A DNA stretch of 64,000 nt from Durusdinium trenchii. Lineage: Eukaryota; Sar; Dinophyceae; Suessiales; Symbiodiniaceae. This document shows positions 29,340-40,199 of the stretch, piece by piece. The stretch covers positions 188,164 through 252,163 of the forward strand of contig CAXAMN010006502.1 of NCBI GenBank assembly GCA_963970005.1, read 5' to 3'. Within the stretch, counting starts at the first letter, position 1, and every line of letters starts with the position of its first letter. Made by a program: the position numbers and the translations under genes. The notes under the pieces were generated by a model. The model was not told the DNA's origin. It saw nothing but the letters and a program-made list of their open reading frames with translations, and searched no databases.

Positions 29340-29736
29340 TGGATGCCTTTTTTTCAGACGAGTCCCGACCATCGCATTTTGTTGTCGCATCTCATCTTTT
29401 TCCCGTTGGCGTCAGTGACTCTCACGGTCTTTCGGTCGACTCCTTCACCGAATCGATCGACGCACGCGCCACACCTGGAAGCACCGCCGAGGTCTGGAGC
29501 ACCGCCGAAAAGGGCACCATACCTGCTTCCAGGTGGCTTTTGGCGCTGAGTGGAGTCTGGATATGGATAGTGGTCTCGATATATGTTTGGATGCCGGTGG
29601 CAGGTTGGAGCTGTATGCGTGTGCATGCATGCATCAAGGGGGTCATGGGAGAATGTCCAGTTCTGAAGAGGAATTGGATCATGAAGTTCACTTGTTTACC
29701 ACCACCCGATGGACCAGATGGAATAAATATGAATAA
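29340..29736 (+). CDS. Two adjacent exon-like frames, unknown protein
   Basis: One frame (29340-29530) reads RPSHFVVASHLFPVGVSDSH then SFTESIDARATPGSTAEVWS. A second (29533-29736, after GCTTCCAG) reads VAFGAEWSLDMDSGLDICLD, AGGRLELYACACMHQGGHGR and MSSSEEELDHEVHLF, ending at a TAA. The second is acidic with a Cys/His group. The first frame also stays open through the second, becoming Trp- and Ile-rich there, so I prefer a splice near 29,532. Confidence 0.4.
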
Positions 29737-30008
29737 AGTAGATCCTTGATGGATCTTACTTCAGGACCTATTAGGTGTTACAGCGCAGTTCAAGAGGCTC
29801 CTGAGGGTGAAGTTCAGGGGCTTCAGTACCCGAGACCCGAGGCGTAGGGTCGGGCCAAACATTGTACGTTATTGCACCGGTCTAGATGTCCTAAGAACAT
29901 CTAGGAATCCATGGTACATCCTGGTACATGAGCAATTGCATGGCAAATATCCGTTTGCCATGACAGCTAGGAGCCTGACAACTAACATAGCCGTTTGCCA
30001 TGATTGAT

Positions 30009-30042
30009 GGATAGAGGGACGGACGGACGGACGGACGGATGG
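30009..30042 (+). repeat. GGAC/GGAT microsatellite
   Basis: GATGGATAG, then GGAC repeated about five times, then GGATGGAT. Confidence 0.9.
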
Positions 30043-30177
30043 ATGCATGGCATGATGTAGCCAATGTAATTAACACATGTTCAAGCATGTTCAAGCAATC
30101 CATTTGTTTTCCTCGCCACTCGCAGAGCCACTCGGGCTCCAGTTCCTTTCCAAGTGGCAATTCCTGCGCCAGCTCAC

Positions 30178-30266
30178 ATGGGGTGCTCCAGCAGCTTGCA
30201 AACGGTGAGGAGCGATGCGTGGCTCGCAGAGATCCGGAGGGCCAAGGCGGCCGACTGTGGTTTCAG
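30178..30266 (+). CDS. First exon starting MGCSSS, likely myristoylated and palmitoylated protein
   Basis: The ATG at 30,178 opens MGCSSSLQTVRSDAWLAEIR then RAKAADCGFR, and the exon ends TTTCAG before GTGTGG. Gly2 with Ser6 fits the N-myristoylation signal and Cys3 is a common palmitoylation site, a pairing typical of proteins held on the inner face of membranes. Codon third positions are strongly G/C. Another frame over the same bases (RCVARRDPEGQGG) is open but less biased. The rest of the protein is not found. Confidence 0.5.
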
Positions 30267-30532
30267 GTGTGGGCGAAAACGATATATCGTTCAGGGCTTT
30301 GTGCATACCTTGTTCACCCAGGCTTGCTTTTCCTGAAACATTCTATAACGATCAGTTCAAGGTCAACAGGAGAGAAGCTTGTCTCAACTTGATTGCTTCT
30401 GAATAGAGATATCAACATACAACTAGAGACAACTGTGACAGGCGTTGCACCTCTGTCATGTTTGTTGCCCTCTTTGCCCTAACTAGCCCTCCGATTTTCA
30501 GAGGTTGCAAAGGTTCAAATTAACGCCCCAAC

Positions 30533-30606
30533 TACTACCAGCTTCTTGTTACTAGTAGCGATGGGCCTCCACCTAGTAATTAGCTTCTTGCTTCTATGTA
30601 GCAAAC
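30533..30606 (+). repeat. Dispersed CTACTAGTAG element, copy 2
   Basis: CTTCTTGTTACTAGTAGCGA then TGGGCCTCCACCTAGTA, with a second TAGCTTCTTGCTTC. It matches the elements at 14.55 and 46.65 kb. Confidence 0.7.
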
Positions 30607-30769
30607 ATCAATGTCAAATATTTTCTCGGTCGGGCCAACTATCTGACAACATTGCAGAGGCCTCCAAAGACAAAGATATCTTTCCGAGTTCGGTGTTGCG
30701 GGAATTCGGGGCAGAGTCCGAATGGTCCAAATTATTTTATAATGAACAAATTTGTAAATAACACCCTAG

Positions 30770-32480
30770 GATTCCAACCACCATCAACTCGATAGTCTTT
30801 ATACAACAACCATTGGTTGACTAAGGCTTTACCCTACAACCTCAGGTCAACAATTTTTTCATGGTCTTGGAAGTCGTGGAACTATGTTTGGAGTCTCCTC
30901 ATCAAAAAAACTGTTGGACGCATTTGATCCATGGGGGTTCAAGCAATGCATTGGCCAAGACCCTCGAGGCACTCCTTTGAGGATGTAGACAGAGGGTTTG
31001 GAAACCATCATATCGGCTCCACTTTCTTGAGTCCAATGTGATTAGCGTGAAAGGTTTGCTGGTTCTTTCTTTCTGAAACAAAGTGAGATGGTTATAGTCA
31101 TAGTGATAGTTGTAGCAGATCCTTTCCTTACTGGTGAAGCCAGAAGTTTGCCCATTCCTCAAGTGGGTTGACGATTCCTCATGGATCCTCAGCTGGTCAA
31201 CTGAGGCCTCCCTCACCAGGACCTCCCTCACCGGCCAGTGGCAGCACGTCAATTCGCCCAAGCATGCAGTCAGTGCAGTCAGGCGAGCTCCTGACACCCC
31301 GTGCCGTGATGACCTTATCGGATTGATCATTTGACTTTTTGAGGTTTAGTTCAGCAGGGGAGCGGTGGGCATTCTTGAAGTCACGACTCAACGAAGACAT
31401 TTCAAGTTTGCTGTGATACGTAATCTGAACGCAGATTGCACGTACCTGCGAGAGGATGATTACCACGTGTTCCATTTTGGGCCCTGTTGTTACTGGAACA
31501 AGTCACTGCCCGTTGTATCGGTTTGAACTGAGCTGACACGTATTGCATTTTGGAGATTGAGAGTTGACTGGAACTTTATTGTTGGAACTTAGATCTTCAC
31601 GAGGGTTGGACTGTAGTGCATGATGCTGTTTTACTCATCACGCATGTTTTTATGGGAGATGACCCATTTCGTACTTACGTACACTTTTTCTCATATGTGT
31701 GTGAGACATCCTGACACATCGCCCAAGTTCTTGGTTGCAATATCAGACGTTCATTCACCGGACTGTTTGTTTTTCTCACTTGTTGGGGGCTTTTAGAAGG
31801 TCCCTTAAGAACTTAAGAACAATCCATGTCATAGAGCGTATAGCAAGGTCTCCCTCTGCAGCTGTTGCTCAGGGGCTTGACCAAGTTTTGTGTCAACACA
31901 CAAGTTAAGTGAGAATGGCACACATCTTTTGCCTTTCACCGGCGTGAAAAGCATATATCACCAGACTTCGCCCTCCGGCGGTGGGGCCCACGGCTGTTCT
32001 CATAGATATAGCAGATCTATCGATCCTTACAGCTCGGGTCCACTTGGGCCTTGGGTCCTCATGCAAAAGGATCCAACGCAACTCTCCTTGACAACCAAAG
32101 TTTGGCTGCCCCTTGATAGAGGTTGAATCAAGCTACACTCACAGGCCACCCCAAACCAACATAGAACGTTCGGGTCTCCTGAAAGTGACCGCCTAAAGAG
32201 GACTAATTTGTCAAATGACTCCTGATCTCCCTGGTTCTCACGGCTTCAACATAGGTCAATTTTTTGCTCTCTTCAGCTAAACACCCAAGAAAACCTCTTC
32301 CTTCGTCAGGCAACAGCCGCTGCAGTACTGCTTCCAGACGGGAGGTGGGGCTGGTGGACGCATGTGGACGCTCGACAAACGAAACTCCAACGGGAAGACA
32401 CCCGAAGCAAAAACATCGAGTCGCTCGATCGAGTGAAACATGAAAGAAGGGACTCAAAGACTCAACGGAACCAAATTGAA
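30770..32480. other. Mostly non-coding stretch
   Basis: Only short, inconsistent frames on both strands. Between 31,140 and 31,310 CCTCCCTCACC and CAGTCAGTGCAGTCAG are small local repeats. Confidence 0.35.
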
Positions 32481-32539
32481 CTAAATGTCAAATGTTTGAG
32501 CACAAATCTCAAACGTCCCACAAAAGCGAACGTCAACAT

Positions 32540-32683
32540 GTCCATGCGGGGTCGAAACCTGAAGCGACAGAGGTCTCTTTCAAGGAGCCCCGGGAGCTGA
32601 AAGACGAAGCCTCCGAACAAGGCGCCCTGGCGTGCCTGACGCGGGACGCTTCGCGGAGCATGGGAGGTGTCCGTCGTGGTCAG
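32540..32683 (+). CDS. GC-rich exon, unknown protein
   Basis: The frame reads KPEATEVSFKEPRELKDEAS then EQGALACLTRDASRSMGG and ends GGTCAG before GTTTTTC. Third positions are almost all G or C. The charged first half looks helical. The + frame stays open to 32,752, so the donor is tentative. Confidence 0.45.
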
Positions 32684-33021
32684 GTTTTTCTCCGCGGGTG
32701 GCGAGTTCTGCATGGAGTCCAGCTTGTTTGGCATGGGAGGGGCCCATACTAATGAAGTGCTTGGGGACCTTGAATGAAGGCCAATGGGGCGAAGATTTGG
32801 GAGAGAAGGCTGCTCGGTGTTTTGAGGTTGAGACATAACCACAATCAGGATGGTTCAGGAGCTAGAGACATGTCGATGTTTTCCATGTTTGAGGTGTGCG
32901 AGCGACCCGCCTGTGAACCGCCACACAACGAAACGGATGCACAGCAATGGCTTCAACATGTTTCAACTTTGATCGTGTGAAGCCTTGTGCGAGAAACCCT
33001 AGTAGGCCGACCCTTTTGTGA

Positions 33022-33339
33022 ATGAGGGACCCATCGTTGCCTCCGTCAGCCATGCGCCTGTTTTTCCTCCGACATGGCATGGGCGACTTGGCCTCGAATC
33101 GTTCCTGCCCAGACCGGTTTTGGATCCCTGAACGCATGCAGTCCCGATCTCTTCGTCTTACGAGCCCCCTTGGTCGAGGCTTACGGATGCAAAAGTATCT
33201 TGAGCTCATCGAGGAACACCCGGAAATCCTTGAGAGGAAAGTGTATCGCAAGAGGCCCTGCTGTGGTTGTGCTGCGGTCAACGGCCTGATTGGAGTGGAC
33301 CTTCTCGTGAGGTCTTTCGGGGTGTGTAGGATGTTTTAG
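33022..33339 (+). CDS. Histidine-phosphatase-like (phosphoglycerate mutase-like) N-terminal fragment
   Basis: Two ATGs, at 33,022 and 33,052, are in frame. The second begins MRLFFLRHGMGDLASN, matching the strand-then-RHG active-site motif of the histidine phosphatase superfamily, whose His takes the phosphate. Downstream, SLRLTSPLGRGLRMQKYLEL resembles the LT-x-LG-x-x-Q/R-A helix that follows in that family. The reading continues IEEHPEILERKVYRKRPCCG then DLLVRSFG, where GGTGTGT could be a donor. The catalytic second His is not in this piece, and RHGM replaces the common RHGE, so it may be a non-catalytic or divergent member. Confidence 0.45.
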   Translation: MRDPSLPPSAMRLFFLRHGMGDLASNRSCPDRFWIPERMQSRSLRLTSPLGRGLRMQKYLELIEEHPEILERKVYRKRPCCGCAAVNGLIGVDLLVRSFGVCRMF

Positions 33340-33511
33340 GTTTCACGTTATTTCTCTCAATAGTTCTCTCAATGTATTGGATTGGGGAACCGGATTGGAC
33401 AATTTGCACCCTAAACGTTTCATGTGTTGATGTTCAGAAGTGTTCAGAACTGGTTCATGACCATTTACTTTCGACTTCGCAATGTGCTCCGTGCTTTGCA
33501 TGTCTTACTTC

Positions 33512-34102
33512 CTAAACATTGAACGAGTCGTTGGACGTTGGCATGTTTGCTGTCCCAACCACACTCACGATGCGTATTGAAATACGTTGGGAATGCGTTG
33601 CCGCAGAAACTGGATTGTGTTCAGATGTGATGCGCCGGAGCTGTAGCAACTGAGAAACGTGTTCTTTGGCAGAAGGCGCTTGCTGCACACAAGCTCGGGA
33701 CTGCCCTAGCCGAACTCCATGAAACGACCGCTCTTTGTGAAGGAAAGTAGTCACTCTTCCAGTGGAGGCCATGTTCCACTTCTGTTTACTATTTCCGGTA
33801 GTGTATTGCCAATGTTTGGCTCCTGACATGTTTGGTAGCCTTGTCTCCACCACTGGGGGCTCCGGCTCGGTGGTTTTCTTCGGGCGTCCGCCAGGTCGAG
33901 GGACCTGAAAGCCACTTGCGTTACGTCTCTGTGACGAAGCCGGTCCGTGGAATCTGGTCTCTCGGCGGTGCAGACCGAAGGAACACCGGTGGTTGACAGT
34001 CAGGAGGAATTTTCCAGAAATGACCCTGGAGTTTTTGAGGGCAATTTGGTATGAAGGGTTCATCAGGTATTGCAACAGGTTGGATGTTGAGAATCGTTTC
34101 AC
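33512..34102 (-). CDS. ORF of 196 residues on the - strand, unknown basic protein
   Basis: The longest - strand frame of the area. It includes PRPGGRPKKTTEPEPPVVET (an AT-hook-like GRPKK group), NSKQKWNMASTGRVTTFLHK and a Ser/Arg-rich end. The + strand also has a plausible 66-codon frame at 33993-34190 (TLEFLRAIWYEGFIRYC). The two cannot both be right throughout. It could be host gene or transposon remnant. Confidence 0.35.
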   Translation of the reverse strand: MKRFSTSNLLQYLMNPSYQIALKNSRVISGKFLLTVNHRCSFGLHRRETRFHGPASSQRRNASGFQVPRPGGRPKKTTEPEPPVVETRLPNMSGAKHWQYTTGNSKQKWNMASTGRVTTFLHKERSFHGVRLGQSRACVQQAPSAKEHVSQLLQLRRITSEHNPVSAATHSQRISIRIVSVVGTANMPTSNDSFNV

Positions 34103-34353
34103 TTTTGATGGACTGACTGACCACCAGATTGGTAGACTGGAAGTGGCTAAACGCTACTTGTTCCTGCAGCATGGAACAGAGTCCAGATAGGATTCTCATA
34201 GATTTGCACTTGAGTTGGCCTGACTGTTTCAAGCTACTCTTCGATCTGGGGTCATCATCCATCACTGACCACGTGAACCCTAGGCATACAAGCACATCTG
34301 AGGGAACTTCTCACTCACTCGCTGTAGACAATTGTCAAACCATTCACATCATT

Positions 34354-34851
34354 TCAAATGCCATTGAGGATTTTCACAGACTTACTTACTGTATATTTGT
34401 CGGGGACAGCAAGGCCGAACAATCGTGAAAGCTCGCAGACATCGTTTATACAATGTATTTGATTACCGCTAGCTTGAAGTAGCAGGTTGTTAGCTCTTTC
34501 CGCGTTTCTTTCAAAATTGAAAGGAACCAATTTCCCCTTCAGTGAAACGAGGACAACATAAGTTACTGGAACCGGTGCGTTTCTGCAGTAACAGTTGTTG
34601 TGCAGTTTGGGCCTCGAGCTGGTGATGATTTGTCTAATTAGTCTCGAGTCTTGAGACAAAGATTTATCAAGCCCATCAACAATCCTTCCCGGGAAGCCGA
34701 GAATAGTTTCCTTTAGAACTCGAGTGTCCTTCTGTTCACCCCTGAGATCCACAAACAGACTCCAGACCTCCTTAGCTTGAGCAACCCCAAGTCTGGAACG
34801 CTTCCAGAGCCTTGGTTTAGGGAGTACCTCATGCAGTTTGGGGACTCGAAG
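34354..34851 (-). CDS. ORF of about 165 residues on the - strand, unknown protein
   Basis: Open from 34,851 down to a stop at 34,354: LHEVLPKPRLWKRSRLGVAQ, EVWSLFVDLRGEQKDTRVLK, then VTYVVLVSLKGKLVPFNFER and SGNQIHCINDVCELSRLFGL. Hydrophobic strands alternate with basic helices and the composition is convincingly protein-like. It lacks an early ATG, so it is probably an exon or a truncated copy. It may belong with the 33.5 kb frame on the same strand. Confidence 0.45.
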   Translation of the reverse strand, partial: LRVPKLHEVLPKPRLWKRSRLGVAQAKEVWSLFVDLRGEQKDTRVLKETILGFPGRIVDGLDKSLSQDSRLIRQIITSSRPKLHNNCYCRNAPVPVTYVVLVSLKGKLVPFNFERNAERANNLLLQASGNQIHCINDVCELSRLFGLAVPDKYTVSKSVKILNGI

Positions 34852-34883
34852 TCATAGCAGATCGTGGAATTCCGTAGATTTCC

Positions 34884-35111
34884 TCCAAGAGGTGTTGGGC
34901 TCTACAGTCACCAGTTCCCGGCCTGCAGCGCCACAGGCGTGAACAGTTTTGTGAGTCGCTTAGTGCGACGCAATCCCGCGCATGGCTCGAGAAGGCATGT
35001 CACGTGGCGCGGGATGATGCATGGGCAGTCAATCCAGTGACACGTGCCCTCATGGAGCAGGAGGAGAATTTGGTCGCTCCAAGGGGAGCGATGTTTCATG
35101 GTGTTCAGTGA
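34884..35111 (+). CDS. Exon-like frame without ATG, helical protein
   Basis: Open for 75 codons: PVPGLQRHRREQFCESLSAT, QSRAWLEKACHVARDDAWAV, NPVTRALMEQEENLVAPRGA, ending FHGVQ before a TGA. It is a strongly helix-forming, charged sequence. It adjoins the - strand frame head to head. Confidence 0.4.
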   Translation, partial: SKRCWALQSPVPGLQRHRREQFCESLSATQSRAWLEKACHVARDDAWAVNPVTRALMEQEENLVAPRGAMFHGVQ

Positions 35112-35789
35112 AGTTTGTCCACAGCTCAAATCCACCACGGGATCATGTAGTCATTGAGTCATCCAAATGTTTTGTGATGTTTGTGTTTATAGAGCTCAAG
35201 GACTAGATTGGGATGGTCAATTCAATAGCTTTGTCGATGGTCATGCTGCGAAAGGGTTCACCTGTGTGCGCGAGTGTGAAGGGCTGACTCACAACTGAAC
35301 ATCCCATGCACATTCTTCCAGGAAAGAGATCTGAACCTCATGGTGGAAAATCAGAAGTGTAGAACCCCCAAAGACCCCCCCTACTTAGGGAGCGCAGGGT
35401 GTGGTAGATGTCCCCATTCTTTGTGGAAATCTGGGACCCTTTGGGCTCTACAGATTGGCTGGCCCTCCGCAAAGTGGGTTGTCCACATTAATATCATTCA
35501 CAATCCAATCAACAGGTCTTGCTCAAGCAAGGTGTCAGTCGTACCCCAGTTGGGGTTTCAGCTGCACTATTGTCTTATTGTGTCTTACTGCAGCCTGAAA
35601 GATTGTGTCTTATTGTCTCCCCGCCTCTGTTATGACTAACCCCTTGACTTTTAAACGACACCGCGCTTCCTGTCACATGCGCGACTATCCTATCCGCATT
35701 CATGAACCCTAGGGGTATAGCATGCGTATGTCCCTTTAACTTTGGTTTGTGCTTTCCTCAGACTGCTCGGCTCGAACTATTTGTTATCT

Positions 35790-37617
35790 GTTTGGTTTCA
35801 TGCCGTCCGCTAGCAGCGCTCGTGGCAGAAGTCCGGTGTGGCCAAAAGATTTCCGGAAGGCGCGCGATGATCTTGCCAACACTAACACCAAAGACCGCGT
35901 GGACCAACTGGAAAAATGGATCTTCACAGTGGGCGGTCTGACAACTCAAGATGTGGCCTTTCTCCGGTCCGAGCTCCAGCTCATTTCTTTGCCAGCGGGA
36001 CCGCTTGTGTGGCACTTACTGAGGAACTCGCTTCTTTCAATGCCGGCAAGGCGGCCATCGCCAGCGGCTCAGCTGAGCGTGGTCCACCGCTCAAAGTTCG
36101 TATGTACAAGGCTCTCCTCAAATGTGTCGAGGACCAATCGGTTTTTTTTGGGCAACTCACGAGAGCATGCATGGCAGCCTCTCCAATGCAAGCCGACCAC
36201 CACCAGAAGGCAAGCTGTACACCTTCGCAGCCTCAGAAAGCGGCCGCGCCTTACGTCGTGTATGGGGAGGGCCTGCGCTCGCCGGGCTATGGACCCGCCT
36301 CGGGGATGGGAGTTGGCCCGCTGTGGGAGTTAAAGCTGGTGTTCCCCGCCCCTCTCGCAAAGCGCCGCGGCCGCGGACGCTGCCTTATGGCTCCTGCATT
36401 TCTATTCGCAGTGCGTGCCGGTCTCGTCCAGGGCGGGGCTCTGGTCTCGTCCAGGCCCCTTTTTTCTTGCAGTGGCGTTCCGGTCTTGTCCGGGCCTCTG
36501 AGCAGGTTGCCTTTGCTTTCCTAGCGGGTGCTGTTTGGGTTGGTTGCTGTCTGGCTCCGCCGGCCAGGTGCTTGGCTGGGTTCTCGTGTGCCCCTTGGTG
36601 ACCCCGTTTTCTCCTTTCTTCTTGGTTTTGGACTATTCCCTGCTTCTCTTCACATCGTTGGGCACTTCCTCCTGTGTGGCGCTGGGTGCTCTTTTGTCGT
36701 TCCCCCCCATGGCTTTAATGCTCTGCTGAAGTTTTGATTTCTAATTTTGGGTTCGCTTTTTCTCCCTCAATGTACAGGGGTTCCTTGTGTTGTTGCTTGG
36801 CCGGAACCCTGTGTTTCGTCTTGCCTCCGTGCTCTGCGCTGCCCTTGCCATGGATGCTCGTGTCACTGCGTTCGAGAGTCGCGTCGCGAACCTGTCTTCT
36901 CTGGCAACCTCCACCGCCAAGGGACAAGGTAGGGACAAGGTGCCTGCCAGTTGGTGGTGTTTTTGCCGTGGGAGTTCAAGGAACACTTGTCCACCCTCTG
37001 TGACGCTTGGGCGAATGGAGCGGAAGCTGCCACTGATGCTGCTCCCTCACAGCGGCCCTTACCCCTCAATTCAAGCACCCATTGTTCCAGGCGTTGGTCA
37101 GGCAGCTGGCTGCACAGAGTTTGATGGTGAGTGCCTTCAGGCCTTACAAGCAGTCAGCCGAGATGCCGTCGAGAGCTACTACCATGGCAACAGACCTAAC
37201 GGGGACGCCACGTCGCTGTTTAACTTCTCGTTCTCTCCAGCGGCAGGTGTGCTGCAGCCTCGCGCCTTGCCAAAAGCGGGACGGAGAGTACCCCCGTTGT
37301 GGCGCGCGCCCTGCACGATATGCTCCACCCCCGGCCCTGCGACGGTTTTGGTGGATGAAGAAGGAGCTAAAGGTGGAGCCACGGGGACCAAGGGACCTCC
37401 TAAGAGGGCTGCAGAGAGTCGGGGCAGTGTCCGGGCGGCGGATGAGGATGAGGGATTCGATAAGGATGACGTGCGGGCCTGGTCCAAAGGCAAAGGAGGC
37501 GGCAAAGGACTTAATGGTGCTGGCAGAGGGTCCAAGGGTCCACCCAAACGGCCAGCCGAAAGCAGGGCCAGCATCTTGGCGGCGGCCGCTGAGGCGAGCC
37601 GTCCCAAGAAGCGCTGA
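35790..37617 (+). pseudogene. Frameshifted gene or retroelement ORF with basic tail
   Basis: Pieces in different frames read SPVWPKDFRKARDDLANTNT then TTQDVAFLRSELQLISL (35,800-36,010), LTEELASFNAGKAAIASGSA (36,010-36,130), MDARVTAFESRVANLSSLAT (from 36,850, coiled-coil type) and FKHPLFQALVRQLAAQSLM (37,065-37,125). The last frame ends with KGPPKRAAESRGSVRAADED and a near-copy KGPPKRPAESRAS before a TGA at 37,615. The C-terminal copies flank a Gly/Lys-rich hinge. Frame changes over 1.8 kb point to a decayed copy or several unrecognised small introns. AGGGACAAG is duplicated around 36,920. The arrangement (DNA-binding-like tail, coiled coil) would suit a retroelement ORF1. Confidence 0.4.
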
Positions 37618-38094
37618 GCGGTGTTCAGTCTGGTTAGTAAGTTTTCTGTGTCTAGGACCGCCCGCTGCGTGAGTGCCCACCCACCAGTACCGCCTGCTCC
37701 AGCACCGTCCGGGCAGTGACTGGTCCTTTTTAAGTTTTTGTTAATTGCTGCCGAATAAACTCTATAGAGTCTGAGAGCTTGAGCCACCTCAAAATGACCC
37801 TAAGATTTTATAGACAATTTTCTTTTAGATATTCCCCGGCCCAGTAACAGTGACCACAACTGGACAGCGCAAAACTAGAACCAGAAAATAAGCCCTGCAA
37901 GCCGCTTATCATGTGATCGAAAAAGCTTATACACTCTCAAGTGCTTTCCACCATTCATGTTTTCCTCCAGCAGCCTCCGTGCGCTGCCAATGCACCATCT
38001 TAGGTGTCTGATTTAGCATCGGAGTTTTCTGCAAAAATCCTCCCTCAAGGACGGCAAAAAGCAAAGGTGCAGGCTCCACGCGATTCAGCTACTT

Positions 38095-38219
38095 CTATCT
38101 ATCTATCTATCTAACTGACTATCTATCTATCTGTCTATCTATCTATCTTTCTTTCTTTCATAGTTTTTTCTGTTTTCTTTCTTTCTGCCTTTCTTTCTTT
38201 CTTTCTTTCTCTCTCTCTA

Positions 38220-38266
<47 letters not shown>

Positions 38267-38276
38267 NNNNNNNNNN

Positions 38277-38323
<47 letters not shown>
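38095..38323 (+). repeat. TCTA/TCTT/TCTG microsatellite with assembly gap
   Basis: A compound tetranucleotide tract moves from TCTA to TTTC to a long GTCT run. Ten N bases at 38267-38276 mark a scaffold gap inside the GTCT run, so its true length is unknown. Confidence 0.95.
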
Positions 38324-38674
38324 CTTGTCACTACCTATACTGTTTTGCTATATTTTGTTGATCTAGCTCTTGGCAAGAATTTATAAGTTTTCACTTTCGC
38401 GGTCCCGTACATCTGTTTGGAGGGTATTTGAATATGGACAAGAACATCTGTTTGGGTTACCTTCTTGGGCTGCCGGCATCCTCCTTTTTGACCTTTTGAC
38501 CTAGAGGGAGCGGGGGCGGGTGGGCTAGCAATCAAAACAAACTTTTCGTTAGGCCTGACAGCTTGCTGCCTGTCATCGGGGCTGGGCCTTGGTGGGGCGG
38601 GCTGGCTAACTGGTCCTCCCCAATAAAACAAAATGTTCTGGGAATGCCTAGGTTCAAATTCAAATGACGGTTAT

Positions 38675-39385
38675 TGAAATCTGGTGCTCATTTTCGTCAA
38701 ATCTGGTGCTCATTTTCGTCAACTCTGGTGCTCATTTTCGTGAAATCTGGCGCTCAATTTGTGCTCTATATGGTTGTGATCCAATCTGGTGCTCATGTTC
38801 GTGAAATCTGGTGCTCATTTTCGTTAGTTAAGTCTGGTGCTCATTTGCGTCAAATCTGGCGCTAAGTTTGTGGTCTACAGTTGTGGTGCAATCTGGCGCT
38901 CATATTCGTGGCATCTGGTGCTCGATTTGTGCTCTATGGTTGTGGTGCAATCTGGTGCTCATTTTCATCAAATCTTGTGCTCATTGTCGTGACATCTGGT
39001 GCTCAGTTTGTGCTCTATAGTTGTGGTGCAATCTCGTGCTCATTTTCGTCAAATCTGGTGGTCAGTTTCGTCAAATCTGGTGCTCATTTTCGTGACATCT
39101 GGCGCTCGATTTGTGCTCTATATGGTTGTGGTCCAATCTGGTCATTTTCGTGAAATCTGGTGCTCATTTTCGTCAAATCTGGTGCTCATTGTCGTGATAT
39201 CTGGCGCTCGATTTGCGCTCTATGGTTGTGGTCCAATCTGGTGCTCATGTTCGTCAAATCTCGTCCTCATGTTCGTCAAATCTGGTGCTCATTTTCGTCA
39301 AATCTGGTGCCTGTTTGCGTCAAATCTGGTGCTCATTGGAATGAACGTTTTGTATCTGGTGCTCATTTTCGGGAAAGATTTGTGC
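38675..39385 (+). repeat. 22-bp tandem array (TCTGGTGCTCATTTTCGTCAAA type)
   Basis: About 27 monomers. Most are 22 bases. Every third or fourth is about 36 bases, carrying TTTGTGCTCTATGGTTGTGG, giving a higher-order pattern. Because 22 is not a multiple of 3, the array is open in rotating frames and yields spurious frames with SGAHFRQIW-type repeats. A stray unit (CTGGTGCTCATTTT) lies near 39,985. Confidence 0.9.
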
Positions 39386-40190
39386 TCCCTGGTTGTGGTC
39401 TCTGGTGGCTTGGCTGGGGAATTACAATGACAGGCAGGCCAATTTTGTATCTTGTGGAGATTTGGCTTATGGTGGTGTTTGACATGCTTTGTTACAAAGG
39501 GTGAGGTTATGATGGAAAGAAGAGATCTGTCATTATTTTGCGCTTCCTCTCTCCATCGCCATATGCTGGCTTTCAGGATGCCATTGTGCAAACAAAGGCA
39601 TTGTAAAGAGGGAGAGGAAGAGAGACAAAGGAGAGAGGAAAAGACGGGCCAAACAACAGGTCTTGCCTCTACAACATCCCCACACAGCATCCAATCAAGT
39701 CAAAACCCAATGAGCCAAATTTCCACACAAACCCACAAACCACAACCAATCTATGGACATTGCTCCTGCTCCCCAAGGGTTCTGGAATGCTGGGGGTGGG
39801 CTGAGAAGCAAAAAAGGGTTTGCTCAAAGTTTTGCTTGGGAGAGGTAGCCAAGGTACAAGTGTTTGCTTCAATGGTCAAATACCTTTCATCCCACCCACT
39901 GAACTTCAGGGCCTCTTACTCTAGGTCAAATAGAACTTTTGTATGACACCTGATGGAAAACCCATAAGTGATTTGGATGCATTTTCCTGGTGCTCATTTT
40001 GGCACCCTGATATGTAAAAAACAAGTTTTGAACTGTTCTTGGGGTTGGGAACATCTGAAGAATTATCAACCTACCTGAAAAACGCAACATTTTAAACATG
40101 TGGCCCAAAAAAACGTTGCTCTTGCACAAGGGGAGCCAACATTTCACTCTATAGCGAGGGCACGCCATGTCGCCAGATTTTATGGAGGTC
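39386..40190. other. No gene recognised between the arrays
   Basis: Open frames exist on both strands (to 164 codons on +), but composition is purine-rich and low in coding bias. They look like by-products of an A/G-rich tract near 39,600. Confidence 0.35.
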
Positions 40191-40199
40191 TTAGCGTTT

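Noticed and set aside
37770..37795. Reverse-strand sequence like the spliced leader (CATTTTGAGGTGGCTCAAG)
   Set aside because: It needs a five-base insertion to match and lies antisense to the nearby frame, so chance is more likely.
38680..39430. Repeat-protein gene with SGAHFRQIW-type units
   Set aside because: The frames are a by-product of a 22-bp satellite free of stops in every frame.
39452..39946. 164-residue + strand ORF
   Set aside because: Purine-rich low-complexity sequence, poor codon bias, overlapped by a 130-residue - strand ORF.
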